Below, piece after piece: positions 1-5,884 of a DNA stretch of 58,417 bases (positions within the stretch are counted from its first letter, which is position 1; the number at the start of each line of letters is the position of its first letter). The position numbers were made by a program, and so were the translations under genes. This DNA comes from Clostridiales bacterium (lineage in GTDB: Bacteria; Bacillota; Clostridia; Christensenellales; Pumilibacteraceae), in NCBI GenBank assembly GCA_029070965.1, contig JAIEBI010000034.1, positions 1 to 58,417 of the forward strand. The letters run 5' to 3'. The notes beneath the pieces are model-generated. The model saw only the letters and a list, made by a program, of their open reading frames with translations, did no database searches and was not told the origin of the DNA.

Positions 1-75
1 GCGGAAGTGGCTCAGGGGTAGAGCATCACCTTGCCAAGGTGAGGGTCGCGGGTTCGAATCTCGTCTTCCGCTCCA
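1..75 (+). tRNA. tRNA-Gly (GCC)
   Basis: The acceptor stem pairs GCGGAAG (1-7) with CTTCCGC (65-71), and CCA is encoded at 73-75. The anticodon stem TCACC/GGTGA closes a 7-base loop with anticodon GCC. The T arm GGTTCGAATC is canonical. The gene starts at the window edge, so its promoter lies outside. Confidence 0.97.
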
Positions 76-76
76 A

Positions 77-103
77 AGAACACCGAAACGGTGTTCTTTT
101 TTT
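77..103 (+). terminator. Rho-independent terminator of tRNA-Gly
   Basis: A 9-bp stem (77-85 with 89-97) closes a 3-base AAA loop and is followed directly by a run of T. It begins two bases after the encoded CCA of tRNA-Gly. Confidence 0.9.
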
Positions 104-135
104 GTTTGCAAATATCCCCCGCTCTTTAACCTATT

Positions 136-190
136 AATAACAAATATCCCGCTATTCGCACAAACAATGGATAGCGGGATATTTGTTATT
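136..190 (-). terminator. Long perfect hairpin, terminator of the downstream-most minus-strand gene
   Basis: A perfect 20-bp inverted repeat (136-155 with 171-190) has a 15-base loop and starts a few bases beyond the stop codon at 196-198. The AT-rich foot of the stem supplies the U-rich end on the minus strand. Such a stem could stop transcription from both sides, separating this unit from tRNA-Gly. Part of the arm (AAATATCCC) recurs at about 110-118. Confidence 0.6.
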
Positions 191-195
191 TTACT

Positions 196-669
196 CTAAT
201 CAATCTCTATGTGCTTATTATAAACTACATAATGCTTTCTTTGCTGCGCTTGTTCCTCGGTTTCATCATCTGCCCCAATCTCAAAGAACCTATACTGCTC
301 CCGTTCCTCATCATAATGCGAATAGCCACTTTGAATGATAATCTGAATAGTAACATTATTGTCTAATGTAATATACAAATCACATAACTTATTTACTTCG
401 ACGGAAACAACAGTCCCACCTTCTATGCTCGATTTATACTTATCGATATTATACCATTCATCATTATTCTTATCATTCTTGCCGTCCCAAGACTGATAAT
501 CGGCTGTTGTTAAAAGTATATCATCCTCTTTGATAATGCGTGTTAAACACCGCGCATGAATTGCGTATTTATCAAAATGAAACATCAACATTTCGCAAGC
601 GTGTTTAATATCGGTTAAATGCAATCCGATAATATTATTAAGTATATTTTGTAAATCAAAACTTTTCAT
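196..669 (-). CDS. Unrecognised 157-aa soluble protein
   Basis: I do not recognise this protein. It is 157 residues long, with no signal peptide or membrane segment. It has many Asp and Glu residues, especially an acidic stretch near residues 130-142 (GADDETEEQAQQ), and ends in a short basic and aromatic tail. The ATG at 669 is chosen because AGAGGGG lies about six bases upstream; an earlier in-frame ATG at 684 overlaps the stop of the macro-domain gene and lacks such a site. The gene follows the macro-domain gene with a 14-base gap, so the two are probably co-transcribed and translationally coupled. A hairpin follows the stop codon. No function is proposed; a substrate or partner of the macro-domain protein is only a guess from adjacency. 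Confidence 0.75.
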   Translation of the reverse strand: MKSFDLQNILNNIIGLHLTDIKHACEMLMFHFDKYAIHARCLTRIIKEDDILLTTADYQSWDGKNDKNNDEWYNIDKYKSSIEGGTVVSVEVNKLCDLYITLDNNVTIQIIIQSGYSHYDEEREQYRFFEIGADDETEEQAQQRKHYVVYNKHIEID

Positions 670-683
670 ATATCCCCTCTTCA

Positions 684-1265
684 TTAAAAGTTTTGGCTGT
701 CGACATACTTCCAGTCTATTTTATCAGGCGGATTGCTTAGCTGCCTGTACGCCCGCCACATCATTTGCGCGACCACATCATACGGCACGCACCCCGTCGC
801 CGCGCCGAATGCAGGTACTACTACCGAGCCCACTCCTCCGTTTATCGCAGCAATAAGGCAAGACCTCGTGCAGTGATAAACCAAGCTTTCGTCTTTGATT
901 ATACTCGGCGTACGCATTGTGGGCGTATGAATTAGCTTTATCCCTTTCAAATTAGTTTCAAGAATGATGCTCGTGCCGACTGGCTGTTCACCATACAAAT
1001 TGTCTATAATGTACCGCTGAACACGCTCCTGCAAATCGCCGCCAAACCAAGCGGTAATAGCCTCGTCATATCCGCCGTCCATAATGCCGTATGCGTTTGC
1101 GGGTGACACTACGCAATCGACCTTGTTGCGCCGCATAAACTCCACAAAATCGGAACAAACGATTGACACGTTGTTCAACCCGTAAAAATGCTTATTCCAT
1201 GCCGCGTACATTTCCGGATTTCTATCCAAAAGATAAATCTTCAAGCTTTGTATGGATTTTCTCAT
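684..1265 (-). CDS. Macro-domain (ADP-ribose-binding) protein
   Basis: This 193-aa protein is essentially one macro domain, a fold that binds ADP-ribose or related nucleotides and in many members removes ADP-ribose from proteins or nucleic acids. The diagnostic loop is SPANAYGIMDGG (about residues 54-65), where Asn-Ala and Met-x-Gly-Gly line the ligand pocket. A second glycine-rich phosphate loop lies at VVVPAFGAATGCVP near the C-terminus. The ATG at 1265 has GAGGTG about six bases upstream. A longer frame reaching 1358 runs through tRNA-Thr and is not coding. No promoter is visible between the gene and the terminator of the tRNA cluster at 1296-1324, so it may depend on read-through. Substrate specificity cannot be read from sequence. 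Confidence 0.85.
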   Translation of the reverse strand: MRKSIQSLKIYLLDRNPEMYAAWNKHFYGLNNVSIVCSDFVEFMRRNKVDCVVSPANAYGIMDGGYDEAITAWFGGDLQERVQRYIIDNLYGEQPVGTSIILETNLKGIKLIHTPTMRTPSIIKDESLVYHCTRSCLIAAINGGVGSVVVPAFGAATGCVPYDVVAQMMWRAYRQLSNPPDKIDWKYVDSQNF

Positions 1266-1295
1266 AGACACCTCATGAGCTAAAAAATCATGAAC

Positions 1296-1324
1296 CAAAA
1301 AAGTGTCGAAACTATGTTCGACAC
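1296..1324 (-). terminator. Rho-independent terminator of the four-tRNA cluster
   Basis: The 8-bp stem GTGTCGAA/TTCGACAC (1303-1310 with 1317-1324) with a 6-base loop is followed on the minus strand by six T. It begins four bases past the CCA end of tRNA-Thr. Confidence 0.88.
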
Positions 1325-1328
1325 ATAA

Positions 1329-1404
1329 TGGAGCCGAAGATGGGACTTGAACCCGCAACCTACTGATTACAAGTCAGTTGCTCTACCGATTGAGCTACTT
1401 CGGC
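1329..1404 (-). tRNA. tRNA-Thr (TGT)
   Basis: The acceptor stem GCCGAAG/CTTCGGC (1398-1404 with 1333-1339) is complete and CCA is encoded at 1331-1329. The anticodon stem ACTGA/TCAGT carries the loop CTTGTAA, anticodon TGT. It is the last gene of the four-tRNA cluster. Confidence 0.97.
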
Positions 1405-1420
1405 GCACAAAAGTAGATTG

Positions 1421-1496
1421 TGGTGCCTCGGGGCGGAATCGAACCACCGACACAGGGATTTTCAGTCCCTTGCTCTACCGACTGAGCTACCGAGGC
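1421..1496 (-). tRNA. tRNA-Phe (GAA)
   Basis: The acceptor stem begins GCCTCGG at 1496 and CCA is encoded at 1423-1421. The anticodon stem AGGGA/TCCCT has the loop CTGAAAA, anticodon GAA. It is the third gene of the cluster. Confidence 0.97.
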
Positions 1497-1503
1497 AAAA
1501 GTT

Positions 1504-1580
1504 TGGCGACCCGGAAGGGACTTGAACCCTCGACCTCCAGCGTGACAGGCTGGCGTACTAACCATCTGTACTACCGGGCC
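1504..1580 (-). tRNA. tRNA-Asp (GTC)
   Basis: The acceptor stem GGCCCGG pairs with CCGGGTC (one G-U pair) and CCA is encoded at 1506-1504. The anticodon stem CCAGC/GCTGG has the loop CTGTCAC, anticodon GTC. It is the second gene of the cluster. Confidence 0.97.
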
Positions 1581-1586
1581 ACAAAA

Positions 1587-1663
1587 TGGTGGACCTTCAG
1601 GGACTTGAACCCCGGACAAACCGGTTATGAGCCGGTTGCTCTAACCAACTGAGCTAAAGGTCC
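1587..1663 (-). tRNA. tRNA with CAT anticodon (Ile2 or elongator Met)
   Basis: The acceptor stem GGACCTT/AAGGTCC is complete and CCA is encoded at 1589-1587. The anticodon stem ACCGG/CCGGT has the loop CTCATAA, anticodon CAT. The perfectly paired G1-C72 end excludes initiator tRNA. The body resembles tRNA-Ile2, in which lysidine at C34 makes it read AUA, as much as elongator tRNA-Met; the sequence alone does not settle which. It is the first gene of the cluster. Confidence 0.93.
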
Positions 1664-1687
1664 AAAACCCATGTGCTAAGCTTTATT

Positions 1688-1716
1688 ACTATACAATATA
1701 ACGACAATTTTGTCAA
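1688..1716 (-). promoter_or_regulatory. Sigma-A promoter of the Ile2/Met-Asp-Phe-Thr tRNA cluster
   Basis: On the minus strand TTGACA (1716-1711), a 17-bp spacer and TATAGT (1693-1688) lie about 25 bases upstream of the first tRNA. Confidence 0.88.
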
Positions 1717-1800
1717 CAAAAATTGCACACTTTTTGAAAGGAATTTAAAAAAATTTTTTATTGTTCCCCTACTAATTTTTCAATATCTTATAAAAAACTC

Positions 1801-1829
1801 TTGACAATTATTCTATTGTGTGGTAATAT
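1801..1829 (+). promoter_or_regulatory. Sigma-A promoter of tRNA-Lys
   Basis: TTGACA (1801-1806), a 17-bp spacer and TAATAT (1824-1829) stand 13 bases upstream of tRNA-Lys. Confidence 0.9.
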
Positions 1830-1842
1830 AACAATGCTTTGA

Positions 1843-1918
1843 GCATCCTTAGCTCAGTTGGTAGAGCAACTGACTCTTAATCAGTGGGTCCGGAGTTCGA
1901 GTCTCCGAGGGTGTACCA
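1843..1918 (+). tRNA. tRNA-Lys (CTT)
   Basis: The acceptor stem GCATCCT (1843-1849) pairs with AGGGTGT (1908-1914) using two G-U pairs, and CCA is encoded at 1916-1918. The anticodon stem ACTGA/TCAGT has the loop CTCTTAA, anticodon CTT. It is a single-gene unit with its own promoter and terminator. Confidence 0.96.
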
Positions 1919-1960
1919 AAACAAAAAGACGTACCTTGTGTGCGTCTTTTTTGTTTTGGT
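1915..1960 (+). terminator. Terminator of tRNA-Lys within a long inverted repeat
   Basis: ACCAAAACAAAAAGACG (1915-1931) is mirrored by CGTCTTTTTTGTTTTGGT (1943-1960), one base longer. The GACG/CGTC core with a flanking T run makes a terminator immediately after the tRNA; the extended A/T arms make it work in either direction. Confidence 0.8.
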
Positions 1961-2192
1961 ACATCACGGAACGAGTAGCACGCCGTTGTAAATATTGCCC
2001 AACAGCAAACAACGAATAAAGCAATCAAAACTAACAAAATGTAACATAATTCGGCGTGCAGTTCGCTAGGCGCTTGCGCGTAGCGCAAAGCTCGCCCGCA
2101 ATTTCTGCGGGCATTCTCCGAGGAGGTTTCCCTTGCACGTGTCGTTTTTGTTTTGGGCATATCACAGAACGAGTAGCACGCCAATACAATAT
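1945..2192. repeat. Direct repeats bracketing two hairpins in the tRNA-Lys/PP-loop interval
   Basis: About 50 bases at 1945-1994 recur imperfectly at 2142-2192; both contain GAACGAGTAGCACGCC and a preceding TTTTGTTTTGG run. Between them are two hairpins: GCTTGCGC/GCGCAAAGC (2072-2091) and GCCCGCA/TGCGGGC (2094-2112). No plausible gene occupies 1961-2205: the frame open on the minus strand reads through tRNA-Lys. The origin of the structure is unknown; a small non-coding RNA or a decayed mobile element would both fit. Confidence 0.6.
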
Positions 2193-2205
2193 TTATCAAC
2201 TAACC

Positions 2206-2234
2206 TTGATTTTACCCTAAAATAGTGTTATACT
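2206..2234 (+). promoter_or_regulatory. Sigma-A promoter of the PP-loop/flavodoxin-ferredoxin pair
   Basis: TTGATT (2206-2211), a 17-bp spacer and TATACT (2229-2234) place the transcript start near 2241. This excludes the GTG at 2225 as a start codon. Confidence 0.75.
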
Positions 2235-2257
2235 GTAAAAAAAGTTTGGCGGGAATT

Positions 2258-3646
2258 ATGTACTATTTGCAAAACAGGTGGAAAATAGAGGGCAACAAGC
2301 TTAAATATTACGGATTGCGTAATAAATCCGAAATGTTTAAAAACGTCGTAAAGCTCAACAAAAAACAGCTAAACATAGTCGCAAAACTACCTTGCGAGCT
2401 TGACGATTCGGAATTGAAAATTTTATCAAATCTTGTGGGCGTTCAAATTGTCGATGCCGAACATAAACGCACTACTCCCCGATCGTTGGACGAAGCAACA
2501 TATTGCTCTAACTGTATTGCAAACGATTATATAATCCCAGGGCTTGAATTTGACGAAAACGGCTTATGTCCGATGTGTCAAACCGCCGACGAAACCAAAC
2601 ATTTAAAAAGCGTAGTGCCTATAAAAAACACGTTTAAACAATGTAAAAAATCGCGCTTTGACGTTGCGGTGTTTTACACAGGCGGAAAAGACAGTACATA
2701 CTTGCTTTATTATCTTTCCAAGGTTCTCAATTTACGAGTGCTGGCACTTACTTGGGAAATCCCGTATATGTCCGATTGCGCCGCAAAAAGCATAGCGGGT
2801 GCAAAGAATACCTTACAAAATGTGGAATTTATAACAAGAAAAGTTGCCGACGGTGATTTGAAAAAGATATACCGACACCTCTATTCGCTTGCGGACAACA
2901 CTTGCGCGTGCCCGTCTCTCGCTTATGTTCTTTTCTATCCCGAGCTCGTCGCAAATAAAGTGCCGTATTTTGTAGCAGGCAACGAACCCGCACAGCTGAC
3001 GGGGTTGTACTATAATCACATGGCGCCAAAAATGGCGTACACGTTCGGCAGCAACAAGGCTTTGAACTTTCTTATAAATATCGGACGCATACTCACCTTG
3101 CATCCGCCGCTCAAAAAGGGGCAGTTTCACACGCTTGCCACGATGAAGCAATTGGCATACGGCGACAACCCGATAAAGAACATATCCGGCTACACTAATC
3201 CGTTAGTACATAACGTAGTGGAAGCCATACACCAAGTTCCCCAATTGCTGAAACCGCTCAAACGCGCTATAAGAATATCGTCGTGGAGCGGCAATATCCC
3301 CGCTTTCGTTCAAGTGGATTTTAACGACATTTGCGGCGGTGTATACGACTGGAAAAAAATCAAAAACACCATAATAGAGGAATGCGGCTGGGTACCTCCC
3401 GACGAGTATGACAAAGGCCTGCACACAAGCTGCAAAATAGAAAAGTGCAAAGAGTACTCACAATTCAAAAGATTTTACGATATGAAAAGCGATATGATAC
3501 CGTTCAGCGCAATAGAAATATCCTTGGCAAGCCGAGACAAAGCATTACCACGCGAGGACGCACTATCGGAACTGCGTTCCGCACTCGGGTTCAGCACGGA
3601 GGAAATACCCGAATGCGCAATAATGAAGGAATATATACAACAGTGA
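2258..3646 (+). CDS. PP-loop ATP pyrophosphatase with N-terminal zinc motif
   Basis: This 462-aa protein has a central PP-loop (adenine nucleotide alpha-hydrolase) domain: YTGGKDST at about residues 141-148 is the SGGxDS signature that binds ATP pyrophosphate. Enzymes of this family adenylate a carbonyl or tRNA base before amide transfer or thiolation. Ahead of it, two CxxC pairs (CSNC and CPMC, about residues 86-112) frame a putative zinc site like the one at the start of N-acetyl-sugar amidotransferases (PseA/WbpG type). The first 75 residues are not recognised. More cysteines follow (CACPS, and CKIEKC near the C-terminus). The ATG at 2258 is used because an upstream GTG lies inside the promoter. 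The next gene overlaps its 3' end, so the product probably works with a flavin/iron-sulfur partner. The substrate is unknown. Confidence 0.82.
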   Translation: MYYLQNRWKIEGNKLKYYGLRNKSEMFKNVVKLNKKQLNIVAKLPCELDDSELKILSNLVGVQIVDAEHKRTTPRSLDEATYCSNCIANDYIIPGLEFDENGLCPMCQTADETKHLKSVVPIKNTFKQCKKSRFDVAVFYTGGKDSTYLLYYLSKVLNLRVLALTWEIPYMSDCAAKSIAGAKNTLQNVEFITRKVADGDLKKIYRHLYSLADNTCACPSLAYVLFYPELVANKVPYFVAGNEPAQLTGLYYNHMAPKMAYTFGSNKALNFLINIGRILTLHPPLKKGQFHTLATMKQLAYGDNPIKNISGYTNPLVHNVVEAIHQVPQLLKPLKRAIRISSWSGNIPAFVQVDFNDICGGVYDWKKIKNTIIEECGWVPPDEYDKGLHTSCKIEKCKEYSQFKRFYDMKSDMIPFSAIEISLASRDKALPREDALSELRSALGFSTEEIPECAIMKEYIQQ

Positions 3647-4323
3647 ATGCAGTAGTTTACTATTCCAACACCGGACAAAGCAAACGCATTGCCGAATACA
3701 TTGCACAAAAATCAAGCATTCCCCTGTTTGATATTTTCGACTTGACCGAATACGAATTCAATACAGCAGTATTGGTTTTTCCGGTACATTGCCAAAACAT
3801 ACCAAAGCCGGTTAAAACATTTTTGGATCGATTGCGCGTAAAAGCATTGATACCGATAGCAACGTACGGAAAAATGTGTTACGGCAACGTTTTGTATGAA
3901 ATACAAAAGCGGTATAACCATAACATAACCGCCGCAGCATATGTGCCGACAAAACATTCATATATTGAGGAAAACGGTTTTTCCGATTTTGAAAGCCTAA
4001 ATCCTATCATTGTCAAAATTAACAGTCCTGACCGAATTGCAATACCAAAAGCGTACAAGAACCCTCTATCAAATATTTGCAAGGGCTTGCGCAGTCGAAT
4101 GGGCGTTAAAATTTACAAAGACAAGACATGCGATAACTGCGGAAAATGTAATGCCGTATGCAACAATAACGCTATTGCATACGGCAAAACAAACCGAAAG
4201 TGTATACGTTGTTTAAAATGCGTTGAGCAATGTCCCAAAAATGCCCTGCATTTTTACAATCGCCTACCAATGCGCACATATTTGCGCAAAAGCAAGTGCG
4301 ACAAACTTATTATTTATGATTAA
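3613..4323 (+). CDS. Flavodoxin plus 2x[4Fe-4S] ferredoxin fusion (EFR1-like)
   Basis: The 236-aa protein begins with a flavodoxin-like domain (VVYYSNTGQSKRIAEYI, about residues 14-30, the FMN phosphate loop) and ends with two [4Fe-4S] motifs, CDNCGKCNAVC and CIRCLKCVEQC (about residues 172-215). Such fusions pass single electrons between flavin and iron-sulfur clusters in the cytoplasm. The ATG at 3613 is preferred because GGAGG lies ten bases upstream; it overlaps the end of the PP-loop gene by 34 bases. A GTG at 3643 is an alternative. The C-terminus is basic. The overlap with the PP-loop gene implies co-translation and a shared pathway, perhaps a reductive step that follows ATP-dependent activation. 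It converges with the FMN reductase gene eight bases beyond its stop. Confidence 0.85.
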   Translation: MRNNEGIYTTVNAVVYYSNTGQSKRIAEYIAQKSSIPLFDIFDLTEYEFNTAVLVFPVHCQNIPKPVKTFLDRLRVKALIPIATYGKMCYGNVLYEIQKRYNHNITAAAYVPTKHSYIEENGFSDFESLNPIIVKINSPDRIAIPKAYKNPLSNICKGLRSRMGVKIYKDKTCDNCGKCNAVCNNNAIAYGKTNRKCIRCLKCVEQCPKNALHFYNRLPMRTYLRKSKCDKLIIYD

Positions 4324-4331
4324 TAGATTTA

Positions 4332-4877
4332 TTACAACAAATCAGCAAGGGCGGCGGCTTTTTTGCAACCGTCCGTTTTATTTATGTCCCCTACGTTCAG
4401 CACGCTCGGAATAAGCACTTCGCCAATCGATTTCCATTTTAGCAATGCAATCGTCCGCTCATAAGGAATACGAATGCCGTCCATTACCGACATATCGTCT
4501 TCCTCGCAACATGTTATCAGAGCACACTCCTTGCCCGCAACGTCTTTTCCTCCTACGCAGAACGAGAACAGTCTATCTATTACGCCCTTAATTTGCGCGG
4601 GATAGGAATACCAATAAACAGGTGTTGTAAACACGACAACGTCCGCCTCCAAGATTGACGGCGCTATCTTGTTGAAATCATCGTCAAAGCTGCACGCCTT
4701 ACCTGTTTTAAAGCATGTTTCGCAAGCATGACAACCGCCCACCTTTTGCATTGCGGCATCAAACCTTGTAACGGTATGCCCTTTTGCCTGCGCAGCCTCG
4801 ATAAACGCGTCCGTCATGGCAAAGCTGTTACCGTTCTTTCTCGGACTGCCCGTAATGACCACAATTTTCTTACCCAT
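4332..4877 (-). CDS. NADPH-dependent FMN reductase family protein
   Basis: This 181-aa flavodoxin-fold protein opens with KIVVITGSPRKNGNS, the FMN phosphate-binding loop of the iron-sulfur flavoprotein/FMN reductase family. A CHACETC motif (about residues 48-54) and FTTPVYWYSYPAQIKGVIDRL are typical of the group. It probably reduces flavins, quinones or electrophiles in the cytoplasm. The ATG at 4877 has AGGAG seven bases upstream; longer frames reach into the promoter. It diverges from an HxlR regulator, an arrangement in which the regulator usually controls the reductase in response to electrophilic stress. The natural substrate is not known. Confidence 0.88.
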   Translation of the reverse strand: MGKKIVVITGSPRKNGNSFAMTDAFIEAAQAKGHTVTRFDAAMQKVGGCHACETCFKTGKACSFDDDFNKIAPSILEADVVVFTTPVYWYSYPAQIKGVIDRLFSFCVGGKDVAGKECALITCCEEDDMSVMDGIRIPYERTIALLKWKSIGEVLIPSVLNVGDINKTDGCKKAAALADLL

Positions 4878-4922
4878 AATAATCTCCTTAAAAGTATTTA
4901 ATGACCGCTTTTCATAACAGTC

Positions 4923-4982
4923 TTGACAATACATATTGTAATATGGTATGATTATTATGTCAAGTACGCACATTAATGTGCG
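4923..4982. promoter_or_regulatory. Overlapping divergent promoters with palindromic operators
   Basis: Plus strand: TTGACA (4923-4928), 18 bp, TATGAT (4947-4952) for the HxlR gene. Minus strand: TTGACA (4963-4958), 17 bp, TACAAT (4940-4935) for the FMN reductase. The two polymerase sites overlap. CATATTGTAATATG (4932-4945) is palindromic around its centre, and CGCACATTAATGTGCG (4967-4982) is a perfect 16-bp palindrome; either could bind the HxlR dimer and switch both genes. Confidence 0.8.
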
Positions 4983-5019
4983 ATACTAACAAAAAGTAGA
5001 GTGTAAAAAGGTAATCATT

Positions 5020-5358
5020 ATGGAAAACGGAAAAAGGTGTATCGCTTCCGAAAAGCTATGCGACACGGGTTTCAGTTATACCCTATCGCTTATAAGCGGC
5101 AAATACAAAATGACGATACTATATACTTTAATGGAATTTACCGTTGTGCGCTACAACGAATTGCAACGGTACATAAAAGGTATTTCGTACAAGACGTTGA
5201 GCCTATCCTTGAAAGAATTGGAAAGCGACGGTTTGATTATTCGCAAGGAATATCCGCAAATCCCGCCCAAAGTAGAATACAGTCTTTCCGAACGAGGAAA
5301 GTCGTTAATGCCCATTTTAGACGGCATGTGCGAATGGGGTCATAAAAATAGACCATAA
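5020..5358 (+). CDS. HxlR-family winged-helix transcriptional regulator
   Basis: This 112-aa protein matches the HxlR (MarR-like) family in length and layout. A cysteine near the N-terminus (Cys14 in EKLCDTGF) precedes a winged helix with LISGKYKMTILYTL, then RYNELQRYIKGISYKTLSLSLKELE (recognition helix) and KVEYSLSERG (wing). HxlR proteins act as dimers, and the N-terminal cysteine commonly senses electrophiles or oxidants. The start has AAAGG about ten bases upstream. The divergent FMN reductase is the likely target, through the palindromes between them. The DNA glycosylase gene follows after seven bases and may share the transcript. Confidence 0.92.
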   Translation: MENGKRCIASEKLCDTGFSYTLSLISGKYKMTILYTLMEFTVVRYNELQRYIKGISYKTLSLSLKELESDGLIIRKEYPQIPPKVEYSLSERGKSLMPILDGMCEWGHKNRP

Positions 5359-5365
5359 ATTTTAT

Positions 5366-5884
5366 ATGAGTGAATACAAAACTACTATCATACGCCACGC
5401 GACGCACGACAACGTGCCGCCGCTTGTAGACGAAAATTGTACCGTGCTTATACTCGGCTCTATGCTTTCGCCCAAATCGGCGCAAGCAGCGTTTTATTAT
5501 GCGCATCCGCAAAACAGATTTTGGCGGATATTATTCGCATTATTCGGTGAAGAATACTCAACCGATAAAGTAGCACGTTCGCAGCTTGCGCTCTCCCACC
5601 GCATCGGACTGTGGGACGTAATAAACAGCTGCGATATTGTTGGCGCGTCGGACAACACTATCACAAACGTAATGTACAACGATATTGACGGATTGCTCAC
5701 CGCCCACCCCGCCGTCACGCGCATTTTTACCACAGGCGGAAAAGCGCATGAATTACTCATGCGCTACAACCGTGATATTAACAATCCAATTATTTCCGCC
5801 ACAATGCGTTTGCCGTCCACCAGCCCGCAAAATTGCAAGGTTTCGCTTGACAAGCTTATTGCGGCGTATTCTGTTATAATGTAA
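5366..5884 (+). CDS. DNA-deoxyinosine glycosylase (uracil-DNA glycosylase superfamily)
   Basis: The 172-aa protein belongs to the hypoxanthine/uracil DNA glycosylase superfamily. The motif LILGSMLSPKSAQAAFYYAHPQNRFW (about residues 27-52) has the GS-P start of motif A and the YYAHPxNRFW element of the deoxyinosine glycosylase branch. LWDVINSCDIVGASDN and FTTGGKAHELL follow in the usual order. It would excise hypoxanthine, formed by adenine deamination, to begin base-excision repair. No ribosome site is visible before the ATG; with only seven bases after the HxlR stop, translation is probably coupled. Its 3' end abuts the flavodiiron gene running the other way. Confidence 0.87.
   Translation: MSEYKTTIIRHATHDNVPPLVDENCTVLILGSMLSPKSAQAAFYYAHPQNRFWRILFALFGEEYSTDKVARSQLALSHRIGLWDVINSCDIVGASDNTITNVMYNDIDGLLTAHPAVTRIFTTGGKAHELLMRYNRDINNPIISATMRLPSTSPQNCKVSLDKLIAAYSVIM

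Noticed and set aside
1347-1652. Open frames on both strands across 1347-1652
   Set aside because: They translate tRNA genes and contain the typical tRNA-derived peptides (GVQVP, RGFKSLPG, GGSIPPRG); four complete tRNAs occupy the stretch.
1849-2199. 116-aa open frame on the minus strand
   Set aside because: It ends inside tRNA-Lys and runs through hairpins and direct repeats; no ribosome site and no family resemblance.
2225-2257. GTG start at 2225 for the PP-loop protein
   Set aside because: It lies just before and inside the -10 box of the predicted promoter, so it would not be in the transcript.
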